A DNA stretch of 64,000 bases from Sesamum alatum. Its lineage: Eukaryota; Streptophyta; Magnoliopsida; Lamiales; Pedaliaceae. Positions 46,307 to 57,578 of this stretch are shown here, one piece after another. Below the pieces are notes generated by a model. The model did no database searches. It was not told the DNA's origin and worked only from the letters and a program-made list of their open reading frames with translations. Location of the stretch: NCBI GenBank assembly GCA_034509735.1, contig JACGWO010000001.1, forward strand, positions 32,987,966-33,051,965, in the 5' to 3' direction. The position numbers and the translations under genes were made by a program. How positions within the stretch are numbered: the first letter of the stretch is position 1; the number at the start of each line of letters is the position of its first letter.

Positions 46307-47407
46307 GGGTTCGTTTGATTCAAATGAGGGGAAAAGGGAAGTGAAAAGGGAGGGGGAGGGAAGGGGGAATGGGAGGGAAAGAATAATAGTTTTCCTTCAA
46401 GTTGTTTGATATGATTGAAAGGGGAGTAAACTTCAAATACTTTCCCTTGTTTGGTATGACAAAATTAAATTGAGAAAAAAAGACTAATTTTTGTAATTTT
46501 ACAGTTTAACCCTTTCTCTTCATTTTGTATTAGAAAATAAAAAAGTTAATATTACACTAATATTAAAGATCTAAAAATCTTAGTAATAAATAAATATATA
46601 TATATATATATATATTCAAATAAGAACAATAATATTTTTATTAATAAAAATATTCATCAAAACGAATACTGTCCATTTATTCTAAACTATTCAGTTTAAA
46701 TAAAATAAAAATTACTCGTGTCGACAGCGAGAAAAGGGAACACGATTAAGAAAAAGGATTATTCAATCAAGATTAATAGCAAATTAGCAATAAAAAATTC
46801 TGAAAAGTCGCAAATGCAAAGTGTATTTACCGGATTGTTGACTTCGACGTAGTAGTTTTTTCAACGATTTGATTATCTTTTTTCTGGCGATTATGTATGG
46901 TATTATTAGCGGGGATGAGAAAAGAATTGGAGGGAAACATATATATATATATATGGCAATAGAGTAAATAAAAATAAAATATGTATTTTTTTGTCTTTTT
47001 GGCCTTATACATCCACTTTTTCGCCCAATTTTCGACGGAAACGAAATTAGAGGCTAAAGATAAAAACATCCCCCAATCTTTGTGATTTGGTGAATGAAAA
47101 AATTCTGCCCGGTTTTGAATTCATTACCTTTGTTAACCGATGGAGGAAGTTCTTGCTTCCCTTTTTCCTTCCGGCCCACCAGGAACTTAGCGAGGAGATT
47201 GGTTTAACATGGCTAGTTGCTTGTATTTGAATCGAGATTCAGTTTTTTGAAAAAAAGAGAAGATCGGTCTTGATACTTTGAAAGAAAGAGTGGGATTTCA
47301 TATACATCCAGTTTTACTTCCCTTCCATCTCTTTCTCCAAACCAAATACTAAACTTTTTCTTATACATCTCCTTTTACTTCCACTTTTCCCCTAACCAAA
47401 TATACTC
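46307..47407. mobile_element. Tourist-like (PIF/Harbinger) element with TAA target duplication
   Basis: Ends GGGTTCGTTTGATT (left) and, read inverted from the right, GAGTATATTTGGTT, both followed by a GGGGAAAA-GGAAG-AAAAGG block. It is flanked by TAA at 46304-46306 and 47408-47410. The three-base TAA target and GTTTG-type ends are hallmarks of the PIF/Harbinger superfamily. No transposase is visible in its 1.1 kb. It ends about 435 bases upstream of the RPN1 start codon. Confidence 0.75.
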
Positions 47408-47485
47408 TAAAGGATAAAACGTTTCATTACTATTAGACTTGATTTAAAATTAACGAGTCGTTTCAAGATGCTTACACACATTTTA

Positions 47486-47842
47486 CCCAACAGATCTATA
47501 AATGGGATGCTCGACCCATGTAGAAGTGGAATGGACCTTAGACTCCCGGCCAGCCCAAGAAGCCCAACAGATCTATTTAATGGCAATTGTTGCCCCATGA
47601 CTTTTGAGACTTAAGCCCAATTCTGTGTGCATTCAAAAGTGCAGAGTGTTTGCTTGGCGAAAAGGAAACCTCTTTTCTCTTTCCCTCTGCTCAACTTCTT
47701 CATCATCAGCTCCCTAGGGCTCCAGACTTTGTGATTTTCCTTTATCTTCTTCCAAATCTGCGATTTCGATTTGATTTCCCTTTGTTTCATTTTGGAACTC
47801 TGTTTGACCCATATTCTAGGGTTTTAGCTTCCTGAGTTAGAC
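47486..47842 (+). promoter_or_regulatory. RPN1 promoter and 5' UTR region
   Basis: The word CCCAACAGATCTAT occurs twice, 77 bases apart (47486-47499 and 47563-47576). It is followed by AAATGG and TTAATGG, so each copy forms a weak TATA-like motif (CTATAAAT, CTATTTAAT). GCCCA (TGGGC on the minus strand) occurs at 47553-47557, 47562-47566 and 47615-47619. In Arabidopsis, TGGGC has been described as the proteasome-related element recognised by stress NAC factors, and TGGGCY is the site II element of housekeeping genes. The start codon context is GACATGG, favourable with A at -3 and G at +4. The transcription start is not determined. Confidence 0.5.
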
Positions 47843-50800
47843 ATGGCACCGGTGGAACCCAACAACGGAGGCAGCGCAAGCGGCGGAGCTACCAGAGACC
47901 AAACATCCGTCAAGGTGCCTTCAAAAGACCCCAAAAAGAAGGACGAGAAGAAGGACGAAGATCTCGTAAGTTGTAAACCGATTACATACTTAAATAAGCT
48001 TGGAATTTGTGGGGTTTTACATTATAGGCGAGTTTTTGGGTTATTTCTTGCAAGTTACGGATTTAGTGCACCTTCTGTTTTGTCTTGTAGTCGGAGGAGG
48101 ACTTGGCGTTGAAGCAGCAGTTGGAGTTGTACGTGGAGAGGGTGCAAGACTCAGATCCTGGACTGCAGAAAGTTGCGCTAGAGAGCATGAGGTATGTAGT
48201 TATGTTTTCTTCATTTCAAGAGAAGATAAAGATGCTTGATTTAATTTGTTTGAAACGAATTGGCAGATTGTTCTAGCATTGGGTATAGCACTGATATATT
48301 GTGTAGGCTGAGAAGAGAGATGCAACTTGGTCATTATTAACGCATGATTTTGGTTAATTTGTGGTGTAAGAGACATTTCAAATGTAGTAAGAACTCAGAG
48401 CCAGTTGCCCTGTTGGTTTTACTCTTGGCTAGGTCACTTGTAATTTTGACCTCAGTTTTCAAACTTTCTTTGATATTGTGATGTTATGGTGTTGTGATGC
48501 CCGGTATACTATAATAAACTTGAGTGAATATTATGGTACTTTGAACATGTTGACTGAAGCATACAACAATACGCATATATTCAGTGATCATTGATGATAT
48601 GCTATTATACAAAGCGCTGCAATAAGTAAATTAACTTCATAGGAATTTGAGAAATATTAGTTTGAAAACATGAAAATGTTGGATCAGGCTTTTGACAACT
48701 AAACAACTTGTAAACAACAATTTTTGAATCAGGTTGAGGAAAGAAAGACTCTGTGACCACTCTTTAAGTAGCAATAACCAGAAGATACTCTCCATTCCTT
48801 TATTGAGCAAGGTTTGGACTGTTTTCATTTGCTGGTATTGCCAAATGGTTGTTGGATGCATAAGATATTTAATTTATTATGAGAAGAAACAATTACGATA
48901 TTGAATTGCAGAAAAGAAGATGGTGATCTAGAAAGCATAGAGAATCTAGGAAAGAAGGGAAGTAAAAAGAGATTTATAGCTGCTGTAGGTGGTAAAAATA
49001 ATCACACAATCATTAGGAAGGAAGAAAGGTAGTAAAAGGAGAACTGAAGCACTCGTAAACTGTAAGAATACATCACACAATCTTATGTAGAAAAGCTATT
49101 TTGAGGTAAATAATTTCTCATAGAATGTAAGGCATCCGTTTCTTGAACAAAGAATGGCATTCTGATGTAGAGACTCCCCTTCCTCTGCTGGGAAAGTTTG
49201 GAACTACTTTCGTTGCTGGTTTCGTGAAATGGTTATTGGATGCATTAGACGTTGAATTTATTATGAAAAGAAAGAATCGTAGAGAAGAAGATGATAACCT
49301 AGAAAGCGAAGAACATCTAGGAAGGATGTACAAAGAGGATCAGGGACCCACAAACACAAACAGTAAGAATACATGATAACGTAATAATGTAATATTCATA
49401 TAGAGAAGCTAATTTGAGGTAATAATTGCTGTTAGAATGTAAGGCGTCCCTTTCTTGAACAAGGAATGTTTCTGATAAAGTGCTGCAAAGTGCTATACTA
49501 AGTTATATGCTGATCCTATAATACTAACTAGAAAGGACTTAAACAGGACAATAAAGAAATATCTTTGAACTAATTTCCTAAATTCTTAGATATGATTTAT
49601 ACTGAGAAAGCTAATGGTGATTCATAATTCTCTTAAGTTTTGATCCAATGTGCACCTCACCTTTCAAATTGAAAGGTATTTATCTAACTAATCAAATAGC
49701 TTTCACATCAAATATATATGAAGAATTCCCTCTATGATTTTTGTATTCAAGATATACTGAAGCAGGTGCATGACAATATGACGTTGATCACTGGTTTTGT
49801 TTTGATGTGGTTTGATAGATGTATGGAAACGACTTCAAGATCATCATCCTTAAATAATGAAATTGAAAAAGAATTACACGACATGTCTTATGCGGAGGGG
49901 GAGTTATTAAACTAGTATCATTTTTTGGAATAGTTAAGTGAAAGCTTATCTAGAACAACTTCCAAATGGTGTGTCTCATCTGTCAGATGTGAAAATTATT
50001 GAAATGGTGTTTGGCGTCTTTACCCAAAAAAAAGATCCCCTCTTCTGACACGAATGGATTGGTCTGTTGCTCAAAATTTAATTATAATAATGTGTTGATT
50101 GCTTGATAGTGCAACACCTGAGCTTTTGGTATTACCTCATGGAAAATCTGATCATTGTTTGGACTGTTCACTCTGCTTGGATTGGAAAATTTGAAGGAGC
50201 TCATATGTCCACTTCAAAACACACCCCTGTCATTCTTATCCCATTGAGTCTTGCTAAAGACTACTGGAATCAAATTGAATCAGATTTATTGTAACCTAGA
50301 TTTTATTTTAAAATCGGTCATGGATAGATTTGCTCCATAGCTAAAATGAATAGTCAAGCATAAGTCCAGTTTTATAAACTCCTGCAAAAGGAGAAACCAC
50401 ATTATACCATGTTGAGGAAATTAACTCCTTAACGAGAAGTTGCAGGGAGAATATGGCCATGGTTGCATAAATGCAGGTGACACCATTTTTGTCTTGTTTT
50501 TTCTTCATAGAACCTGCAAGGCCTTCACACATGTCTGTATTATTGTCATGCTGTTTGAATTATTACGATTATTTCTAACATTTCAATTTGTGCTCCCATG
50601 AGTACATTGCAAAAGTCTTAGTTCTTATGCTTAATTAGCTCAATTTCTTTCCAAGTTTTGTTAGAGTTCTACAATATAAACATTGATGTGAACTGAGTTT
50701 TGCCTCTAATAGAATGAGCTAGTTGCAAATAGTTTTACAGTTGTTTTCTGATTTTAATTATCTTCTCTAGGAAGGAAATTCGTACTGCAACCAGCTCTAT

Positions 50801-53800
50801 GACTTCTGTTCCAAAGCCACTGAAGTTCTTACGCCCTCATTATGGAACTCTACAGACTCATTATGAGAAAATGGAAGATTCTGATTTGAAGGTGATAATT
50901 ATTTGGTCTGGTATTTTTTTTCTCTTAATTTTTTCCACCTAGTCTAACCCCCCACCCCACCCCAGAAACTACTTGCAGATATACTTTCTGTTTTGGCCCT
51001 GACAATGTCTCCAGAAGGAGAAAGGGTACGCTATACCATTTTACTCGCATTAGCATACAGTTTGCGGCTAATTTCTTCCACCCTTTTGTTGCTCGTCTCT
51101 CAGTGCTGTATGGCGTCTTTCATGCGGTTTCTTGGAACATCTAATAGAATAAGCAAAAAAGATGAGTTCAATCAGATTGCAGTTAGGAGTAACCGGTTTT
51201 CTACATTCACCTCTCAGTTATCTGCTTCATTCAGCTATAAATGTTGCTTGTTGCGTATCAAACCCTGAACTGAGTCTTAATGAAATATTTTTGTTTCTCT
51301 TTTACACAAATCAACCATATATTAAGTTATTTCACGCGCAAGTAATTTCCATGTGGTGTACCCTGTATAGCATGCTTAAAGATGAATGAAGCCCCTGTGG
51401 TGCTTGAGGATATCTTGGTGCACAAGTTGTGTAAGAAATCTGTCTTGAACTGTATGTTAGGTTTGAAGTTCTAAATATTTTTTGGATCCCTGTAAAAGAA
51501 TGTCATTTGACATTTTGACTCTGACCACTTCTATTCTTAATGGGATGTTCTCTCTATAGAATATCACTAACTAGCTCTAGTATGGACCTCATTGTTCCAA
51601 TTATTCTCTGCCTAGACAATAAGACATTTCATCTGTGTATACATTGGCATACAATCTGATAGAATAATAATCACCAAGGACAGTTAAAACTTAAAAAAAT
51701 TGTTCTCGGCTCCTCTGAAGCCTGTTTCAAGGAGCAAAAAGCAACTCAGGATGCTTTTCTCATATTAATGTTTTGATTTTCTTGAAAAAGCATGAGCATT
51801 GTTTAAAATATAAGGTTGAATTTAGTTCTGACAAGCACATGAAAGAACTTAATCTCAAGCGTATTAGTTCGTCAAGTTAATGAAGCCATCAAAATACTAC
51901 CTCATGCTATGTTAGTTTCTTTGAAGATTGCTTTTCCTATCTATGATTTATAATCTCTATTTTCTTGCTAGTCTGTTATTTATTCCTTTGATTTAGTTGA
52001 GAACTGAATGCTGAATGGTTTACTGGTCTGTGCTTGAGTACATGCTTTTCTAGATTTCTCTCTCTATGTATGATGCATAAGATCATTAGTCCAAATGCCA
52101 ATGATTTCAGGAGAGCTTGAAATACAGATTACTAGGTTCGGATGGTGATATTGGTTCATGGGGTCATGAGTATGTCAGGTGAGATTTTGTACTCGTGAAT
52201 GTTAATTATTTTAGTCGGTTATGATGTTCATGCATGATGCTGTGAAGTTATGGACGTGCTTCATGTTTATACCCCTTCTTCATGATGGTCATTTTACTCC
52301 TAATAAGATGCATTTTGAGTGTTTAACTGTGGATTACTGCGTTACCCGTTTGGATGTTTCATGGATTCCTTTCAACGAATCAAGCAAATTTGTCATATGC
52401 CATCGTCTAACTCTTAAAATGAAGGAACCGTATCCCATATCTTCATCTGACTAAGGAATGCTTGACAATGTACCTCTTTGCGAGGAAAATCTAATGTGAC
52501 CTAACTATGAGAAACATAAGGAACTCTACTTTTTTGTTATTGGAAACATCAGTTCTGCAAGAATTATTGATATCTGGATCAGGAGACTTATTACATTTGA
52601 AGACGGGCTGAAAACCCTTTTATTTGAGGTGTTAATCGGAAGTTATTGTTAAATTTGATTTTTTATAAATGCAGGAACTTGGCTGGGGAAATTGCTCAAG
52701 AATATGCAAAACGGCAGGTTGGAACTTCTTCCACAAGAGTCCTAAAAAGGGCATGGATTTGCTTGCAAGAATTTTGTTGATTTCTCTATCTTAGTGTGGG
52801 GATGTCCATGGGTCCGGGTCACACTTGGCCCCTACCCGACCGAGGCAGGCTTTGGAACTGTGATTGGGTCCTAGGGCGAGTCTTAGGTTTTGGTGTTTGG
52901 ATTCAGATCTGACTCAAAACCCGGTCCTTTTAGTTATTTTCTTTATGTATTATATATATATTTATACATATATGAAAAAATGTGTAGATTTTATTTGTAT
53001 GTACATATAATACATAAAAGTAATACTTAATCGAGTAAAATACTGATATAAAATAGATTGTAGTTTTAGTTTATGTACAAGCAACATATATTTTGAAAGG
53101 TTTATTACTTTTAGAGCATAAGATATGCACTTGTAAAATTACAAACAAAAAAATATTTTTCAATAATATTATTGGCTCATATTTTCCTGCATGATCTATT
53201 TCAGAGTGAAGAAGCCCAAATCGATGATCTAATGGAGCTGGTGGTTCAAATTGTTGCATTCCATATGAAGGTATCATTTTCTTTAATTCTTGTTGACTTG
53301 AGGCATTTTTGTATTATGTCATTATGATGAATGGCCTGGATTTGTTGTAGTATTGATTGGAGTACAATATGTCGGAGCAAATGTACATTTCTGTTTTTCA
53401 TTCTTGGAATAGAAATCTTAGTTTGAAGTTTTCGTTTATTTGCAGCATAATGCTGAGCCTGAGGCTGTAGATCTTCTTATGGAGGTACTTTGGGACATCC
53501 TTTTATTTTGATCCTTAGTGCTAATGCTGAAGAATCATATATAGCACACCTTTTGAAGAGAAGACTAATGTATAATTTGCTTTTACTATCCAGGTTGAAG
53601 ACCTTGACCTGTTAGTGGAGCATGTTGACAGTGCAAATTATAAAAGGACGTGCCTGTATCTTACTAGCTCAGCAAAGTAAGTAGATTCGAGAGCCTTTTT
53701 TTGGGATGGTCTGATCCTTTATTCTATTTATGTTTGTAACTGTATATGTCTGTGTATTTGATTGTAATCACTTTTCCTTAATTTCATTTGACAAGTTTGG

Positions 53801-56800
53801 GGTTAAATTTGGTGACGACATGATTCATGAGTCTCATACGCATGAGAACAACTCAATCAGTTGAGCAATCTATCTATATGATGATGGATTTGACAAGTTC
53901 GGTGTAAATTTGGTTTCGGCATGATTCGTCAATCTTCATATGCACGAGAGTAACTCAATCAGTTGAGCAATCTATCTATCTGATGGATGTTCTTGGTTGT
54001 CCTATACCCTTCATTTATACTGGAGTGTCTTGCCTTGCTTATAGATGCCCGAAATACTTTTGCCTGAGATTGCATCTTTTGGAGTTAACTTGGTGGAGAA
54101 ATTATGTGAGTTATAAGTTGGTGTTGCTTCTAATGTGCTTGGGAAATCATGTGGCTGAAGATGATTGGAAAAAATTACCAGTTGATGATTAATTTCATAG
54201 TGTCTGTGGTCCATTGTAGCTTATTGCTGAGGAAACGGGAAAGAGAAGTGAATGGAAGACCATCCCCTTTGTCAGATATATATAGGAAGATTTCATGTTA
54301 GTACTAATCGCTTTTCCCCTGTGGATTTATCCCTTTTAGGATGAGGGGCAGCATATATTAGAAGTACTTGGCAGATTTGCGCCATGGATAATAAGACATT
54401 ACCTCTTTTTATATTTTTTTGGAAAGGTCAGCGTTTCCATATGATGTATGGTTACATTAGATAACATAAGTGTGAGATGAACATTTTGACTGTATTGCTA
54501 CTATAACTTATACTATAAAGTTTTACATGTATATGTGGTTGGCCTGGGCCAGAGTGTGTATGGACTTTTCTCCGTCGAAGTCCAATCCATCTTTTGCGGT
54601 TGTTGAGTGTTAAACTAAAGTTGGACTGTAGGGATGTATAATTATTTCAAACCCTGCACTGTGTAGAACACATGTAGTGGGCTTGGGCAGGTACCCAATG
54701 ACCTCGGCGACCATCCTCTTTTTAAGGTTTCTGCTACTATCTTTAAAAGTGTTGGTCCTGTGGGCATGGTCTGGTTCTCACTTATGTCTGTGCTGTTTAA
54801 ATTGATGGGTGGTTGAACTTCATAAAAAGTGGCCATGGTTTACTCTTTTGTTTCGGCCTTTTCCTCTTGATCATTAGTTACATAATGTATGGTGGCATTA
54901 ACTAATTCAATGCTGCTCGCAAATTCAGATACCTTCCTGGGCCGGATGACATGTTAGTTCTGGATATTGCACACTCTATATATATGAAATTTGAAGAGTA
55001 TCCCAGAGCACTGCAGATTGCCTTGTATCTCCATAATTTGCAGGTTTGTGGTTATTGCCAAAGATTATGAGGTACCATGGATGTTCTTTTTTTAAGTATA
55101 TCTTGGTTGCAGAATGCAGATATCAAGTATAACACACATACCACATTTACTGGACAAACCTACAACAGATTTCTTCGTTAAATCTTACATCTGGGTCTGG
55201 GTGTTCTTTTGCAGTATGTAAAACAGCTTTTCCAATGTTGTAATGATCCTCTCATGAGGCGGCAATTTTGCTTTATCTTGGCTCGCCATGTAAGTCCAGA
55301 ATTTTGCTTTTCGTATCCAGTTATGCTCCCATCAAAATTTTATTTCTCGTTTTAGCCTTGTTAGCTTTCTGTTTTTGGTGGTTTTTTTCTCTCTGTTAAG
55401 GTTGGGTGCATCAATTGAGTTTACCCTCACTAATGTTGTTTTAGAGGATTGATTTTCTGATTAGACAGTATGTGAGGGTTTTCTCAACAAAAAAGACTTA
55501 TAAGTACTAAAGGTAATCTCATGTGCTAAAAGTTTTTAGGCACTCAATCTAGCTCTTTGTCATGTGTTTTCATATCACATAATTGAATTTGCAGATCTGA
55601 GGAAATGCAGAATGGGAATTGCCACTGTTTTAGTTTTAGGTACATTGAGGTCTAAAATAAGTAAAGTACTGGTCGCCCTTCCTTGCAGATACTTAATTTT
55701 GGCATTATAGAGAGCTAGATCTAAAAGTTTGACGTGAATGACTCTTTGTGTTTTATGGAACTATAAACTTGCCATCTTTTGGTCTCTCTTGAGTTTGCTA
55801 TCCTGTCAAAATACGATGTCCTTATGGCCTAGTTCATAACAGGGCGTTACTTTTGAACTTGATGAAGACATGTGTGCTGAAGATGAAGAAAGGGAGGCTT
55901 TGCAAGAGATCATCAATAATACAAAGTTGAATGAAGGCTATCTAACACTTGCTCGTGATATTGAAGTTATGGAGCCTAAATCTCCAGAGGACATTTACAA
56001 GGTCTTGCTTTCTTTGACATTTCCTACTGCTCTAGTTGTTGCATCTTTCATCTTTTTCTCTGCCCTGACCGACTTTCTTCTGAGTGTGAAGTTGGACTGC
56101 TGGTTTTATTGGCTTATATTATTGATTGATTTATATTCTTTAATTTAGTATCTCTCACCTCTCAAACATAAGAATAATGCTGAAATAAAGTATATTCAGT
56201 TCTAAATTTGTGTGTGAATTTCTCAGGCACATCTAATTGATGGCCGAGGCAGTGGTGGGGGAACTGTTGATTCTGCTAGGCAGAATTTGGCAGCAACATT
56301 TGTGAATGCATTTGTAAATGCTGGTTTTGGTCAGGTTTGTATAACTGGATTTGGGTTCATTGCAAGGGGAAAAGAGTTTCACATCTTGTCTTTTCTTTAT
56401 TCTTACGCAGTGGCATTTCTATTTGTGCAGGATAAGTTAATGACAGTTCCATCGGAAGCATCTAGTGGTGGTGCCTCAACAAGCTGGCTTTTTAAAAATA
56501 AGGAACATGGAAAGGCCAGCGCTGCAGCTAGTCTGGTGTGTAACTTGCTATTTATTTCATTTTCTTTTGATTTTTTCTGAAGTGGCTGGCTAATCATGGT
56601 GTTTTGATCAATTTAGGGCATGATTCTGCTTTGGGATGTGGACTCTGGACTTGCTCAACTTGACAAATATTTCCATAGTACCGACACTCATGTCATTGCA
56701 GGCGCATTATTAGGAGTTGGGATTGTGAACTGCAATGTCCAGAATGAGTGTGACCCAGTAAGATCTTTTTCTTTCCGACCCCTCATCCAAAATTTTTGCA

Positions 56801-57540
56801 TGCACACAACCGATTAACATTAAGAAGTGAAAAAGATATTCGGGTATTCACTAGGATTTAGCCTGCACTTTGCAATTTGTAATGTCTGCTTGACCTAGAC
56901 TCTTCCTGACATGTAGCGTTCTTTGTTTTCTTAGGCGTTGGCTCTTTTGGCAGACTATGTAGACAAAGAAGATTCTTCAATTAAAATAGGTGCAATAATG
57001 GGCCTAGGTCTTGCATATGCAGGTTCTCAGAATGAACAAGTGAGTTTTCCTCTCTGCCCAACTCGTTGAACGATTTGATGTACCCTTGATTGGCCCAACT
57101 TTGGACAATGCTTTTGTTCATCCCTATTGGTGGTGTGGCTGCCTCGATCTAATTATCTTGGTGATGTTCTCAGGTTCGTAGTGCATTGATGCCCTTACTT
57201 GGAGATGGAAAATCGTCCCTAGATGTGATTGCGTTTACTGCAATCTCTCTAGGCTTGGTATATACAGGTTCCTGTAATGAAGAGGTTGCCCAGGCAATTA
57301 TATTTGCTTTGATGGATCGAAGTGAGTCCGAGTTGGGGGATCCCCTGGCTCGTTTTCTTCCTTTGGGTCTTGGTCTGCTTTATCTTGGAAAGGAGGTAAC
57401 TATGGTTACTTCAGTATATGCCAGGCTTCTATATATTTCCTGTATCCACTTGTGTTCAAATTAGCGTATAGTCAATCAGTTAGCAAAATGCTGCATGAGT
57501 GTGCCAAGCATTTCAATGTGTAGACTCTAAACTCCAGCTA

Positions 57541-57578
<38 letters not shown>

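Noticed and set aside
49143..49376. Independent small gene inside RPN1 intron 2
   Set aside because: The 77-residue frame has no family resemblance, promoter or conserved start, and it belongs to a duplicated, diverged segment.
52797..52960. Transposon end in RPN1 intron 6 (GTCCATGGGTCCGGGTC region)
   Set aside because: It resembles the GGGTCCGGGTC-type phrases of some hAT MITEs, but I found no inverted partner or target duplication.
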